Assembly: GCF_036021035.1 (NCBI RefSeq)
Contig: NZ_CP107930.1
Coordinates: 4,798,006-4,862,005 of the forward strand
Direction: 5' to 3'
Source of the DNA: Kineococcus sp. NBC_00420
GTDB lineage: Bacteria > Actinomycetota > Actinomycetes > Actinomycetales > Kineococcaceae
Length of the DNA: 64,000 nucleotides
The position numbers and the translations under genes were made by a program. The notes under the pieces are model-generated. The model had not been told where the DNA came from and made no database searches. It saw nothing but the letters and a program-made list of their open reading frames with translations. Shown here piece after piece: positions 9,619 to 18,754 of this stretch (within the stretch, counting starts at the first letter, position 1; each line of letters begins with the position of its first letter).

Positions 9619-10848
9619 GTGGAGAACAGCACGTACGTCCAGGTGCGGCGACGCACGATCGTCGCGGCGGTCCTGGCAGGGGTCGCCCTGCCGTTCGGGC
9701 TGACCGCCTGCCAGTCGGACGCCGACTCCGGCGCGGCCGGGAAGCCGTCCGCGAGCGGGACGCCGTCCGCACCGCCGGCCACGATCACCGTGACCCCGGC
9801 CGACCTGACCGGTGACGTCCGTCCGGACGCACCCGTCACCGTCACCGCGGCCGGGGGCAAGCTCACCGACGTCACCGTGACCGCGGCCGACGGCACCCCG
9901 CTGGCCGGTGCCGTGGACGCCGCCGGGACCACGTGGACCAGCAGCGCGGCACTCGCGCCGGCCACGGCCTACGCCGTGCACGCCGTCGCCACGAACACCG
10001 CGGGTTCGGCCGCGACGCGGGACAGCACCCTCACGACGTTGACCCCGACCGAGACAGCCTTCCCGGCCGTGGCGCCGCTGGCCGGTTCCGAGGTCGGGGT
10101 CGGGATGCCGGTCATCGTCACCTTCGACGCCCCCGTCGCCAAGGACAAGCGCAGCGTCGTCGAGCAGAACATGACCGTCACGGGGTCCCCGAACCCCGTC
10201 GCCGGGTCGTGGAACTGGCGTTCCGACACCAAGGTCGAGTTCCGGCCCGAGCAGTACTGGCCCGCGCACAGCACGGTGCACGTCGGCCTCGCGCTCGGCG
10301 CGATCGAGGTCGCCCCGGGCGTGTGGGGCAAGAGCCGCGACATCGACTTCACGATCGGCTCCGCGATGCTCAGCACCGTCGACATCGGCGCGCACACCCT
10401 CACCGTCACCCGCGACGGTGAGGTCCTCAAGACCATCCCCGTCACCCTGGGGCAGTCCGGCAGCGGCGGGCAGTTCGTCACCCGCAGCGGCACCAAGGTG
10501 ATCATGAGTCTCGAGAAGTCCCGGGAGATGAACTCCGAGACCACCGGCATCGGGCAGGACGACCCGCGCTACTACAACCTCGACGTGAAGTACGCGATGC
10601 GTCTCACCAACTCGGGGGAGTTCCTGCACGCCGCCCCGTGGTCCGTCGCCTCGCAGGGCAGGGCGAACGTCAGTCACGGCTGCACGGGCATGAGCACCGA
10701 GAACGCGCAGTGGATGTTCCAGAACTCCAAGGTCGGTGACGTCGTGACCTACACCGGCAGCGACCGCGGCATCGAACCCGGCAACGGCTTCAACGTGTGG
10801 AACGAGACCTACGACCAGTGGCGCCAGGGCTCCGCGCTGACCGCCTGA
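9619..10848 (+). CDS. L,D-transpeptidase lipoprotein with N-terminal Ig-like domains
   Basis: Forms 3-3 crosslinks in peptidoglycan. The 409-residue product has a lipobox (FGLTAC, Cys31), a low-complexity Ser/Pro/Thr linker, two beta-rich Ig-like regions (about 55-260) and a C-terminal YkuD catalytic domain with the SHGCTGMS motif (His353, Cys355). This layout matches the actinobacterial LdtMt2 type. The start chosen is GTG at 9619, with GGGGGAGA about eight bases upstream; a longer frame from 9556 would put a charged, proline-rich tail before the signal peptide. The next gene overlaps its 3' end. Confidence 0.92.
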   Translation: MENSTYVQVRRRTIVAAVLAGVALPFGLTACQSDADSGAAGKPSASGTPSAPPATITVTPADLTGDVRPDAPVTVTAAGGKLTDVTVTAADGTPLAGAVDAAGTTWTSSAALAPATAYAVHAVATNTAGSAATRDSTLTTLTPTETAFPAVAPLAGSEVGVGMPVIVTFDAPVAKDKRSVVEQNMTVTGSPNPVAGSWNWRSDTKVEFRPEQYWPAHSTVHVGLALGAIEVAPGVWGKSRDIDFTIGSAMLSTVDIGAHTLTVTRDGEVLKTIPVTLGQSGSGGQFVTRSGTKVIMSLEKSREMNSETTGIGQDDPRYYNLDVKYAMRLTNSGEFLHAAPWSVASQGRANVSHGCTGMSTENAQWMFQNSKVGDVVTYTGSDRGIEPGNGFNVWNETYDQWRQGSALTA

Positions 10849-11789
10849 GACGCCGCCGACTGTGGGCCCGTCGCTCCTGGCGGGCCCTCCTCGCGGTCGC
10901 CACCGTCGTGGCCGTGGTCGTCCTCGTGCACCGTCTGCAGGGGGCCGACCTGGGGGAGCGGCTGCGCTCCGCCGACCCCGGCTGGGTGACGATCGCCGCG
11001 ATCGTCGCCGTCGTCCCCCTGCTCGGCAACGTCGCCTCCATGACGGCCCTCTCGCCCGTGCGGATCCCGGTCGTGCGGACCTGCCTGCTCTGGCTCGCGA
11101 CGTCCTTCGTCAACCTCGTCACCCCGTCGAGCACCGGGGGGGTCGCGCTGACCGTCCGCTACCTGCAGCAGCGGGGCCTGCCGCTCGCGGTCGCGGCCAC
11201 CACCATCGGCATCGTCCAGTCCACCTCGTTCGTCGTCACCGCGGTGCTCCTGCTCGGCTGCGTCCTCCTCGCGGGTCGCGAGCCCGAGGCCGGGGTGTCG
11301 CTGCCCTGGCCGGTCCTCGGCGGGGCGGTCGTGCTCGCGGGCGTGCTGTTCCTCGTCGTCCGCTGGTGGCCCCGCGCCCGGCGTCTCGTCGCCGAGAAGG
11401 TGGTCGAGCCGGTCCGGGCGGAATGGCCGGCGCTGCGCCGCGTCCTGACCCACCCGACCCGCGTCCTGGTGGCCCTGCTCGGACACCTGGCGGTGCCCCT
11501 GGGGTTCGCCTCCACCCTGCTCTGCTGCGCCCGTGCGGTCGGGGGAGACCCCTCGCTGCCCCTGCTGGTGCTCGTCGTCGTCGGGAGCTCCGCCGTCGCC
11601 GCCGCGATCCCCGTTCCGGGGGGCATCGGCGCCTCCGAGGCCTCACTGGCCGCGGGACTGGTGGCGTCGGGGCTCGACCCGGTGCCCGCTCTCTCCGCCG
11701 CGCTCCTCTACCGGGCCCTGACGTTCTGGCTCCGCGTACCCTTCGCCTGGGTCGCTCTCCTCTGGCTGCGGCGGCGCCGCGCGGTCTAG
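10797..11789 (+). CDS. Integral membrane protein, lysylphosphatidylglycerol synthase TM-region/UPF0104 family
   Basis: A 330-residue membrane protein with about eight hydrophobic helices and the family-typical segments TSFVNLVTPSSTGGVALTVRYLQQRG and AAIPVPGGIGASEASLAAGL. The family includes flippase-like and lipid-modifying membrane domains; no aminoacyl-transfer domain is attached here, so only a transport or flippase-type role can be suggested. The first GTG (10797) overlaps the transpeptidase gene by 52 bases; an in-frame GTG at 10818 is an alternative. The overlap suggests co-expression with the peptidoglycan crosslinking enzyme. A strong hairpin follows. Confidence 0.85.
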   Translation: MERDLRPVAPGLRADRLRRRRLWARRSWRALLAVATVVAVVVLVHRLQGADLGERLRSADPGWVTIAAIVAVVPLLGNVASMTALSPVRIPVVRTCLLWLATSFVNLVTPSSTGGVALTVRYLQQRGLPLAVAATTIGIVQSTSFVVTAVLLLGCVLLAGREPEAGVSLPWPVLGGAVVLAGVLFLVVRWWPRARRLVAEKVVEPVRAEWPALRRVLTHPTRVLVALLGHLAVPLGFASTLLCCARAVGGDPSLPLLVLVVVGSSAVAAAIPVPGGIGASEASLAAGLVASGLDPVPALSAALLYRALTFWLRVPFAWVALLWLRRRRAV

Positions 11790-11797
11790 GGGTTCGG

Positions 11798-11843
11798 ACC
11801 GTCGACGCACCGGGCGAGACGGTCCGCCCGGTGCGTCGACGGT
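11798..11843. terminator. Bidirectional terminator hairpin
   Basis: Inverted repeat with 19-bp perfect arms (11798-11816 and 11825-11843; left arm starts ACCGTCGACGCACC) and an eight-base loop, between two convergent genes. Confidence 0.85.
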
Positions 11844-11863
11844 TCCCACCCGGGCGGGCGGGA

Positions 11864-12625
11864 TCAGCCGGTGAAGCTGCCCGTGTCGCCGACGTAGCGG
11901 GTGTGGTCCGCGGGGACCGGGTCGACCGCGGCACTCGCCACCTCGGCGGCGAACTCGGCGACGTCGTAGAGCTTGCCGGCGGCCTCCTTGCGGGTGGCCA
12001 GCGCACCGGGGTTGGAGCGTTCGAGCAGGGTGGCGGTGATGGTGCCCTCGATCATGTCCCCGGACACGACGACGAACTCGATCCCGCGCGCCTCGAGATC
12101 GGGGAGGAGAGCCCGCAGTGCGTCCTCTCCGGCCCGCTTGCTGCGCGCGACCGCTTCGTACTCCGGCATGGTCTCGGTCGTGTTGATGAAGTGCGCCTGG
12201 TGGCTGGTGACGAAGACGATGCGGGAGCCGGCGGCGAGCAGGGGGAGCGCGGTCTGCAGGACGCGCACCTGGGCGTCGCGGTTGAGCTGCATCGCGTAGT
12301 CCTCGGCCATGCCCTGTTCCATGCCGCCCGAGGCGTTGAGCACCAGCACGTCGAGACCACCGAGTTCGGCGCGGACCGTGTCGAACATCGCGGTGACGGA
12401 GGCGTCGTCCGTCAGGTCCGCGGCGACGGCGAAGGCCGTGGCGCCCGACTCGGTGAGCTGGGCGACGAGCTTCTCGGCGCGGACGGCCTTGTTGCGGTAG
12501 TTGATCACCACGGACGCACCCGCCTGAGCGAAGTACGTGACGGTCTGGGCGCCGATGCCGCGGGAGGAACCGGTGACGAGGACGCGCTTGCCGGTCAGGG
12601 TGTCAGGGGCGAGGGGGGAAGTCAC
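11864..12625 (-). CDS. SDR-family oxidoreductase-like protein lacking the canonical catalytic Tyr
   Basis: A 253-residue short-chain dehydrogenase fold protein. The dinucleotide-binding motif VTGSSRGIG (17-25) is intact, the NAG motif reads NAS (97-99) and the catalytic Ser (141, VTSHQAHF) is present. The position of the YxxxK tyrosine is Val159 before Lys163; Tyr156 lies three residues earlier. NAD(P) binding is therefore likely but normal dehydrogenase chemistry is uncertain. The start is GTG at 12625 with a poor ribosome-binding site. It stands alone between two terminators, convergent with the upstream membrane-protein gene and downstream of qcrB on the same strand. Substrate unknown. Confidence 0.85.
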   Translation of the reverse strand: MTSPLAPDTLTGKRVLVTGSSRGIGAQTVTYFAQAGASVVINYRNKAVRAEKLVAQLTESGATAFAVAADLTDDASVTAMFDTVRAELGGLDVLVLNASGGMEQGMAEDYAMQLNRDAQVRVLQTALPLLAAGSRIVFVTSHQAHFINTTETMPEYEAVARSKRAGEDALRALLPDLEARGIEFVVVSGDMIEGTITATLLERSNPGALATRKEAAGKLYDVAEFAAEVASAAVDPVPADHTRYVGDTGSFTG

Positions 12626-12678
12626 GGGGGGAGAGCCTAACTGTTCGGTTCAACGGTTCGACGTGTCGAGGGACAGCA

Positions 12679-12714
12679 GAAGGGCCCCGAACCGTTCCCG
12701 GCTCGGGGCCCTTC
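12679..12714 (-). terminator. Intrinsic terminator after qcrB
   Basis: Arms GAAGGGCCCCGA (12679-12690) and its exact complement (12703-12714) enclose a 12-base loop in which ACC and GGC can partly pair. It lies 11 bases past the qcrB stop. Confidence 0.8.
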
Positions 12715-12725
12715 GGTGGAGCTGA

Positions 12726-14396
12726 TCAGCCGTGGGTCGTCTGCGACGTCCCGATGGCCGGGTTGTCACCCCGCTCGAGCTCGTCGGCGTGGGCGTTCTC
12801 GAGCTCACTGTGCTCGTCGTGGTGCGAGGCGGCCAGTTCCGTCGGGGTCACCGGCTCGACGCGGTCTTCGAAGTAGAACTTCGACAGCTGGCGCTGGATC
12901 TTCCCGTAGATCGTGTCCGGGTTCCCAGCGTCGACGCGGTCGTCGATCTCCATGGGGCGCGGGTTGTCGTGCTGGACCAGGGTCCACCGCTCCAAATCGG
13001 TCAACGGGGCGTGGACCTCGATGAACTCACCGTGGGGGAGGCGGACGATGCGCCCGGTCTCGCGACCGTGCAACGCCTTTTCGCGGTCGGCCCGCTGCAG
13101 GCCGAGGCAGATGCGCTTGGTGATGACGAACGCGAGGGCCGGGAGGACGAATACGGCGAGCCGCAGGAAGCGCGTGATGTCGTTGATCGACAACGAGAAC
13201 ATGTGGGCGATGATGTCGTTGCCGCCCGAGATCCACAGCAGGACGTAGAACGTCAGCGCCATCACACCGAGACCCGTACGGGTCGGCTGGTTGCGCGGCC
13301 GGTCCAGCAGGTGGTGCTCACGACGGTCGCCCGTCGCCGCCTGCTCGATCCAGGGGTAGACGACCGCCGCGAGGACCATCAAGCCGCAGATGACGAGAGC
13401 CATCAGGATGTTGAACGAGAAGGTGTGACCCCACAGCTGGAACTCCAGCCACCCCGGCATCAGCCGGACTGCACCGTCGGTCCAACCCATGTACCAGTCC
13501 GGCTGCGAACCGGCGGTGACGGGCGAGGGGTCGTAGGAGCCGTAGGCCCAGATCGGGTTGATCGAGACCAGCGACGCGATGAGGGCGATGACCCCGAAGA
13601 CCAGGAAGAAGAACCCGCCGGCCTTGGCCATGTACACCGGGAAGAGGGGGAAGCCGACGACGTTGTCCTCGGTGCGGCCCGGGCCGGGGTACTGGGTGTG
13701 CTTGTGCACGACGACGAACATGAGGTGCACCGCGATGAGCGCGAGCATGATCGCCGGCAGCAGCAGGATGTGGATGGTGAAGAACCGCGGGATGAAGTCC
13801 GTCCCGGGGAACTCGCCACCGAAGAGGAAGAAGCTGATGTAGCTCCCGACCACCGGGATCGCGAGGATGATCGCCGACGCGATGCGGATACCGGTACCGG
13901 AGAGGAGGTCGTCCGGCAGCGAGTACCCGGTGAACCCCTCGCCGACGGCGAGGACGGCGAGCAGGACGCCGATGACCCAGTTGACCTCACGCGGCTTGCG
14001 GAACGCGCCGGTGAAGAACACCCGGCACATGTGCACGACCGTCGCGGCCACGAAGACCAGCGCGGCCCAGTGGTGGACTTGGCGCATCAGCAGTCCACCA
14101 CGGACGTCGAAGGACAACCGCAGGGTGGACTCGTAGGCCTCCGAGACGTGCTGTCCCGTCAGCGGCAGGTAGATGCCGTTGTACGTCGTCTCGGCCGCGG
14201 ACGGCTCGTAGAAGAACGTGAGGAAGGTGCCCGTGAGCAGCAGGATCACGAAGCTGTACAGCGTGATCTCGCCGAGCATGAACGACCAGTGGTCGGGGAA
14301 GATCTTGCGGGCGAACCCGTTGACGACCTTGCTCGCGCCGACGGTGTCGTCGGCGAAGTTCGCGACGCCACCGGCCGCCTTGTCGATGGTGCTCAT
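12726..14396 (-). CDS. qcrB: Cytochrome bc1 complex cytochrome b subunit
   Basis: Oxidises menaquinol and carries the two b haems of the actinobacterial bcc complex. The 556-residue protein has the N-terminal four-helix haem domain (haem-binding His in segments such as RQVHHWAALVF), the quinol-site region with a PDWYMGW motif, and the long soluble C-terminal extension (about 120 residues) characteristic of actinobacteria. Its start overlaps the qcrA stop by four bases (ATGA). In transcription order it is the last gene after ctaE, qcrC and qcrA. In mycobacteria this subunit is the target of imidazopyridine inhibitors. Confidence 0.97.
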   Translation of the reverse strand: MSTIDKAAGGVANFADDTVGASKVVNGFARKIFPDHWSFMLGEITLYSFVILLLTGTFLTFFYEPSAAETTYNGIYLPLTGQHVSEAYESTLRLSFDVRGGLLMRQVHHWAALVFVAATVVHMCRVFFTGAFRKPREVNWVIGVLLAVLAVGEGFTGYSLPDDLLSGTGIRIASAIILAIPVVGSYISFFLFGGEFPGTDFIPRFFTIHILLLPAIMLALIAVHLMFVVVHKHTQYPGPGRTEDNVVGFPLFPVYMAKAGGFFFLVFGVIALIASLVSINPIWAYGSYDPSPVTAGSQPDWYMGWTDGAVRLMPGWLEFQLWGHTFSFNILMALVICGLMVLAAVVYPWIEQAATGDRREHHLLDRPRNQPTRTGLGVMALTFYVLLWISGGNDIIAHMFSLSINDITRFLRLAVFVLPALAFVITKRICLGLQRADREKALHGRETGRIVRLPHGEFIEVHAPLTDLERWTLVQHDNPRPMEIDDRVDAGNPDTIYGKIQRQLSKFYFEDRVEPVTPTELAASHHDEHSELENAHADELERGDNPAIGTSQTTHG

Positions 14397-15424
14397 CCGC
14401 GCTCCCAGAAGCTCGGGCCCACGGCTTCGTCGAAGCCGTCCGTCGCCACGAGGTACCCCTCGTCATCCACCGCGATGGGCAGTTGGGGGAGGGCCCTCTT
14501 GGCGGGGCCGAAGATCACCTTGCAGTCTTGCGTCAGGTCGAACGTCGACTGGTGACACGGGCACAGCAGGTGGTGGGTCTGCTGTTCGTAGAGGGCCACC
14601 GGGCAGCCCATGTGAGTGCAGATCTTGGAGTAGGCGACGGTTCCGTCGACCCCCCACTCTGCGGACTTCTGCGTCAGCAGACCCTCGTCCAGACGCATGA
14701 GCAGCACGGCCGACTTGGCCTTCTCGTTGAGGACCGACTCGGCGTTCTCGATGCCTTCGGGCAGCACGTGGACGACAGACCCGATGCTGACGTCCGCCGC
14801 ACGGATGCGACCACCCTCGGGGTCCTTGACCAGGTGGGTGCCCGCTTCCCACATCGTGATGGAGAGCTTGTTGCCGGGCAGCGGACCCGTGTCGCGGAAG
14901 AAGAACACCGCGGGGATCGGGAAGAGTGCCAGCGCACCGACGAGGGTGTTGCGGATGAGCGGACGACGCCCCAGACCGGCCTCCGCGGTGCCCTCCTTGA
15001 GGATCCCCACGGCTTCGTCACGCTCGGCGGTGGTCCCGCGCTGGCGGTGACGGAGGTCGATGCGCTCGTCGTCGGGCATGAGGGTCTTGGCCCAGTGCAC
15101 CGCCCCGACCCCGAGGGCGAAGAGGGAGACGAACATCGACAGGCCGATCGCCTTCGTCGACAGGCTGACCCGCTCGAAGCTGTCGTCGTACTTGATCGCG
15201 ATGATCGAGACGATGATCCCGATCGTGCCGATCATCGAGAGGATCAGGAAGAAGGCGACCTGACGTTCGGCGCGCCGGGCGGCGGCCGGGTCGGTGTCAC
15301 CCATGCGGTGCCGGTGCTCCGGCAGCCCCGGGTTGTCGAAGCGGTCGGGAACGCCGCCTGAGGGCTTGGCGAGGGTGGTGTTCGCCTGCCCGTGCGCCTC
15401 TTCGGCGCGTTCGATGTCGCTCAT
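14393..15424 (-). CDS. qcrA: Rieske iron-sulfur subunit of the bcc complex
   Basis: Transfers electrons from menaquinol to cytochrome cc through a 2Fe-2S cluster. The 343-residue protein has three hydrophobic helices (about 57-78, 92-112 and 158-176), a feature of actinobacterial Rieske subunits, then the cluster domain with CTHMGC (269-274) and CPCH (288-291). Cys269, His271, Cys288 and His291 are the expected ligands, with Cys274 and Cys290 forming the disulfide. It overlaps qcrB by four bases and follows qcrC after 58 bases. Confidence 0.97.
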   Translation of the reverse strand: MSDIERAEEAHGQANTTLAKPSGGVPDRFDNPGLPEHRHRMGDTDPAAARRAERQVAFFLILSMIGTIGIIVSIIAIKYDDSFERVSLSTKAIGLSMFVSLFALGVGAVHWAKTLMPDDERIDLRHRQRGTTAERDEAVGILKEGTAEAGLGRRPLIRNTLVGALALFPIPAVFFFRDTGPLPGNKLSITMWEAGTHLVKDPEGGRIRAADVSIGSVVHVLPEGIENAESVLNEKAKSAVLLMRLDEGLLTQKSAEWGVDGTVAYSKICTHMGCPVALYEQQTHHLLCPCHQSTFDLTQDCKVIFGPAKRALPQLPIAVDDEGYLVATDGFDEAVGPSFWERG

Positions 15425-15482
15425 GCTCCCTGTCCGTCCGGTTCCTTCGCCTGTCGCTTCGCGGTGTTGCAGATGTCGCTCA

Positions 15483-16313
15483 TCAGGACGACTTCATCCC
15501 CAACCAGACGGAGACGCCGATCAGGAGGCCGATGCCGCCGATCCAGGCCAGCAGACCCTCGGAGACCGGGCCGATGGAACCCAGCGTGAGGCCGCCCGGG
15601 TCCGGCCGCACGTCCTCGTTGGTCAGCCAGGCGATGATCGCCGTCTTGTCCTCGGTGCTGATGGTGTTGTTGTTGAAGACCGGCATCGACTGCGGGCCCG
15701 AGACCATGGCCTCGTAGATGTGCTTGGCGGAGACCCCGTCGAGGCTCGGCGCGTACTTGCCGGCCGTGAGAGCTCCACCCTTGCCGGCGAAGTTGTGGCA
15801 CATCGCGCAGTTGGTGCGGAAGATCGCGGCGCCCTGCGCGAGCTGCTCCTTGCTGACCGAGCTGGTGTCGAGCTGCTCGTCCGTCGGCATGGCCGGGCCC
15901 GGGGCGAGGGAGGCGATGTACGCCGCCATCTGGTTGATCTGGTCCTGCGAGAAGCGGACCTTGCTCACCTCGGGGGCCTGGGCGCCCGACTGGGCCAACG
16001 GCATGCGCCCGGAGCCGACCTGGAAGTCGACGGCCGCGGCGCCCACGCCGATGAGGGAGGGGCCGGGGTTCTTGCCCTCGACCACGCCGCCACCCTGCGC
16101 GTTGAGCCCGTGGCAGGTGCTGCAGTTGGCGAGGAACAGCTTCTTGCCCGCCTCGACGTCGTCGGCCGACGCGGTCGCGGTGGTCGCCTGCGCGTCGCGC
16201 GGGGCCACCGCGGCGTACAGGCCGCCGACGAGGAGGAGCGCCAACGCGATCAGCACGACGACGGCCATCGGGTGGCGCCGCCGGGCGCTGAGTGCGGTGA
16301 GGGTCCTGGTCAC
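15483..16313 (-). CDS. qcrC: Dihaem cytochrome c subunit of the bcc complex
   Basis: Passes electrons directly from the Rieske protein to the CuA centre of the aa3 oxidase, replacing a soluble cytochrome c. The 276-residue protein has an N-terminal membrane helix (about 15-36), two CXXCH haem sites (CSTCH at 64-68, CAMCH at 169-173) and a C-terminal membrane anchor (about 250-272). It lies between ctaE and qcrA on the minus strand, as in M. tuberculosis Rv2193-Rv2196. Confidence 0.96.
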   Translation of the reverse strand: MTRTLTALSARRRHPMAVVVLIALALLLVGGLYAAVAPRDAQATTATASADDVEAGKKLFLANCSTCHGLNAQGGGVVEGKNPGPSLIGVGAAAVDFQVGSGRMPLAQSGAQAPEVSKVRFSQDQINQMAAYIASLAPGPAMPTDEQLDTSSVSKEQLAQGAAIFRTNCAMCHNFAGKGGALTAGKYAPSLDGVSAKHIYEAMVSGPQSMPVFNNNTISTEDKTAIIAWLTNEDVRPDPGGLTLGSIGPVSEGLLAWIGGIGLLIGVSVWLGMKSS

Positions 16314-16376
16314 GGTGCTGGTGCTCGCTTCCTACGGGGCGTTCGGACTGCGGGAACTGCGCTGGCGGTCGGGCCG

Positions 16377-17036
16377 TTACTTCAGGATGTAGATGATCGT
16401 GAACAGACCGATCCACACGACGTCGACGAAGTGCCAGTAGTACGAGACGACGATGGCGCTGGTCGCCTCCTGGTGCCCGAAGCGCTTCACCGCGAAGGAC
16501 CGGCCGATGACCATGAGGAAGGCGATCAGACCGCCGAAGACGTGGATGCCGTGGAAGCCGGTGGCGAGGATGAAGACCGAGCCGTAGGCGTTGGTGGCGA
16601 TGGTCAGACCCTCGTGCGCGAGTTCTGCGTACTCGAAGACCTGACCGGCGACGAAGAGCGCTCCGAAGATGTAGGTGAGGACGAACCACTCCTGCATGCC
16701 CCACTTGGAGAGCTGGTGGAGCTTGCCGAGGCGGCGCGGCTGGAAGCGCTCCGCGGCGAACACCCCGAACTGGCACCAGAACGACGAGATCACGAGGATC
16801 GTCGTGTTGACGCTGGAGAACGGCACGTTCAGCAGCTCGGGTCCGGACTCCCAGAGCGCCGGGGCCACCGACCTGATCGTGAAGTACATGGCGAACAGGC
16901 CCGCGAAGAACATGAGCTCGCTCGACAGCCACACGATCACGCCGACCGACACCATGTTCGGTCGGTTCACGGACCCGTGGGCCGGACTCGGGGTACTGCT
17001 CTGGACAGCCTGTGCACTCGCCACGCGCACAATCAT
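16377..17036 (-). CDS. ctaE: Cytochrome c oxidase subunit III
   Basis: Stabilising subunit of the aa3 oxidase. The 219-residue protein shows five or more hydrophobic helices and the family segments [35 protein letters not shown] and [15 protein letters not shown]. The start is ATG at 17036, preceded by a GGGTGGGG stretch; a longer frame upstream codes for an Arg-rich tail unlike the family. It heads the ctaE-qcrC-qcrA-qcrB operon, separating this oxidase subunit from ctaC-ctaD-ctaF as is usual in actinobacteria. Confidence 0.95.
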   Translation of the reverse strand: MIVRVASAQAVQSSTPSPAHGSVNRPNMVSVGVIVWLSSELMFFAGLFAMYFTIRSVAPALWESGPELLNVPFSSVNTTILVISSFWCQFGVFAAERFQPRRLGKLHQLSKWGMQEWFVLTYIFGALFVAGQVFEYAELAHEGLTIATNAYGSVFILATGFHGIHVFGGLIAFLMVIGRSFAVKRFGHQEATSAIVVSYYWHFVDVVWIGLFTIIYILK

Positions 17037-17350
17037 GCCCCACCCGTTTCCGCTTCGCTGCCCGGCCCACCGACAACGTGTCGTAGATCTCCGTTGGGCC
17101 GGTCGGGGGAGGTTCGCCACGGGGTGTGCGCAGGTCGTGCGGAGGGTGCGGATCCTGCGTGGAGCAGGGCGTCCGGGCCGCGCGACGGCGTCCACCGCCC
17201 CCTGAGGTCACGGAACGGTCTCGATCTGGGGACCGCGTGTCCGGCGCGTCGGCAGGTGGGCCCGCCCGTTCCCGCGATCAGTAGGGTTCGGGTCGCCGCG
17301 TGCTCGAGCGCGGCGCTCGATCGTGTCGACCCAGGGAGCCAGGACCAGCC
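17037..17350. promoter_or_regulatory. Divergent promoter region between ctaE and trpD
   Basis: About 314 bp without a gene. A possible -10 box TAGGGT (17282-17287) faces trpD, placing the start of transcription about 55 bases before the ATG. The leader contains a 7-bp hairpin with a 3-base loop (17304-17320). No Trp-rich leader peptide was seen, so I find no sign of attenuation. No obvious ctaE promoter box stands out. Confidence 0.4.
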
Positions 17351-18421
17351 ATGACCACCCCCGCCGCACCCACGTGGTCCGGGCTGCTGACCGAGCTGAT
17401 GGCCGGTCGCGACCTCGCCCTGGAGCAGGCGTCGTGGGCCATGGACCAGGTGATGCGCGGCGAGGCCAACGACGTCCAGCTGGCGGGCTTCCTCGTGGCC
17501 CTGCGCGCCAAGGGTGAGACCAGCGCCGAGCTGACCGGGCTGGCCGAGGCCATGCTGAGCCACGCCGTGCCGTTGGAGGTCCCCGGCCCGATCGTCGACC
17601 TCGTCGGCACCGGTGGGGACCGCGCGCACACGGTGAACATCTCGACCATGGCCTCGCTGGTGCTCGCCGGAGCCGGCCACCGCGTCGTCAAGCACGGCAA
17701 CCGGGCCGCCTCGTCCTCCTCCGGCTCCGCCGACGTGCTCGAGGCGCTCGGGGTCCGGCTCGACCTGCCGCCGCAGCGGGTCGGCCAGCTCGCCGTCGAG
17801 GTCGGGATCACGTTCTGCTTCGCCCAGGTCTTCCACCCCGCCATGCGCTTCGCCGCCGGTGCCCGCAGCGGCCTCGGGGTCCCGACGGCCTTCAACGTCC
17901 TCGGCCCGCTGACCAACCCGGCGCGGGCGGGTGCCTGCGCCATCGGGGTCGCCGACCGCCGGATCGCCCCGCTCGTGGCCGGCGTCCTGGCCGGCCGGCG
18001 GACCTCGGCGCTGGTCTTCCGCGGCGAGGACGGGCTCGACGAGCTCACGAGCACGGGGCCGGCCCGGATCTGGGTCGTGAGCGGCGGCCAGGTCACCGAG
18101 ACGGTGCTCGACGCCGTCGCAGAGCTCGGGCTGGCGCCGTCGACGCTGGCCGACCTGCGCGGCGCGGACGCGGCCTACAACGCGGGCGTGGCCCGCAGCC
18201 TGCTCGCGGGAGCCCGGGGTCCGGTGCGCGACGCCGTCGTCCTCAACGCGGCCGCGGCGATGGTCGCGGCCGGGGTGCGGGCCGCGGGCTCCACCGCCGT
18301 CGACCCCGCGCCCGCGCTCGTCGACCACCTCGCCGAGGGGATGCGGCGGGCCGAGGCCGCGCTGGACTCCGGCGCGGCGGCCGACGTGCTCGACCGGTGG
18401 GTCCGCGCCAGCGCGGCCTGA
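17351..18421 (+). CDS. trpD: Anthranilate phosphoribosyltransferase
   Basis: Second step of tryptophan synthesis: anthranilate plus PRPP to phosphoribosylanthranilate. The 356-residue protein has the PRPP-binding VGTGGD motif (85-90), the NIST segment, KHGNRAASS and the GPLTNPA motif, all in the expected order. The ATG at 17351 follows an AGCCAGGA ribosome-binding site. It stands apart from other trp genes, next to ctaE, an arrangement shared with mycobacteria (Rv2192c). Confidence 0.96.
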   Translation: MTTPAAPTWSGLLTELMAGRDLALEQASWAMDQVMRGEANDVQLAGFLVALRAKGETSAELTGLAEAMLSHAVPLEVPGPIVDLVGTGGDRAHTVNISTMASLVLAGAGHRVVKHGNRAASSSSGSADVLEALGVRLDLPPQRVGQLAVEVGITFCFAQVFHPAMRFAAGARSGLGVPTAFNVLGPLTNPARAGACAIGVADRRIAPLVAGVLAGRRTSALVFRGEDGLDELTSTGPARIWVVSGGQVTETVLDAVAELGLAPSTLADLRGADAAYNAGVARSLLAGARGPVRDAVVLNAAAAMVAAGVRAAGSTAVDPAPALVDHLAEGMRRAEAALDSGAAADVLDRWVRASAA

Positions 18422-18446
18422 CTCCCGGGCGCCCCGCGGTGGGGGT

Positions 18447-18480
18447 CCCTCGGTCGAAACCGTCCCTCAGTCGAAACCGA
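18447..18480. repeat. Imperfect 17-bp tandem duplication at the 3' end of the RAM-domain gene
   Basis: Two adjacent 17-base units (18447-18463 and 18464-18480) both read CCCTC[G/A]GTCGAAACCG plus one base. The second unit contains the stop codon of the minus-strand gene, the first lies just beyond it. Flanking bases also allow an 8-bp hairpin (18447-18454 with 18476-18483). Confidence 0.6.
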
Positions 18481-18745
18481 GGGCGAAGGCCGTCTCGAGG
18501 TCGTGCTTGGAGTAGGCGCGGAAGGCGATGTTCGTCGTCGTGCTGACGACGCCGTCGACCCGCGCGATCCCGCCGGCGATGACGTCGGCCAGCCGGTCGT
18601 GCTCCTGCACGCGGACCATGACGACGAGGTCGACGTCCCCGGTCACCGAGTAGACCTCGCTGACCCCGTCGAGGTCGGCGAGCGCCTGCGCGACCTCGGG
18701 GATGCGCCGGCCGTCGCACTGGACGTTGACGATGGCGGTGATCAC
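18467..18745 (-). CDS. Stand-alone Lrp/AsnC ligand-binding (RAM) domain protein
   Basis: A 92-residue protein corresponding only to the C-terminal effector-binding domain of Lrp/AsnC regulators (ITAIVNVQCDGRRIPEVAQ then SVTGDVDLVVMV). There is no helix-turn-helix, so it cannot bind DNA alone; such proteins form oligomers and may sense amino acids or modulate full-length Lrp proteins. It is convergent with trpD and lies 9 bases after the nuclease gene on the same strand. Its ligand is unknown. Confidence 0.88.
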   Translation of the reverse strand: MITAIVNVQCDGRRIPEVAQALADLDGVSEVYSVTGDVDLVVMVRVQEHDRLADVIAGGIARVDGVVSTTTNIAFRAYSKHDLETAFALGFD

Positions 18746-18754
18746 GCGCCGAGA

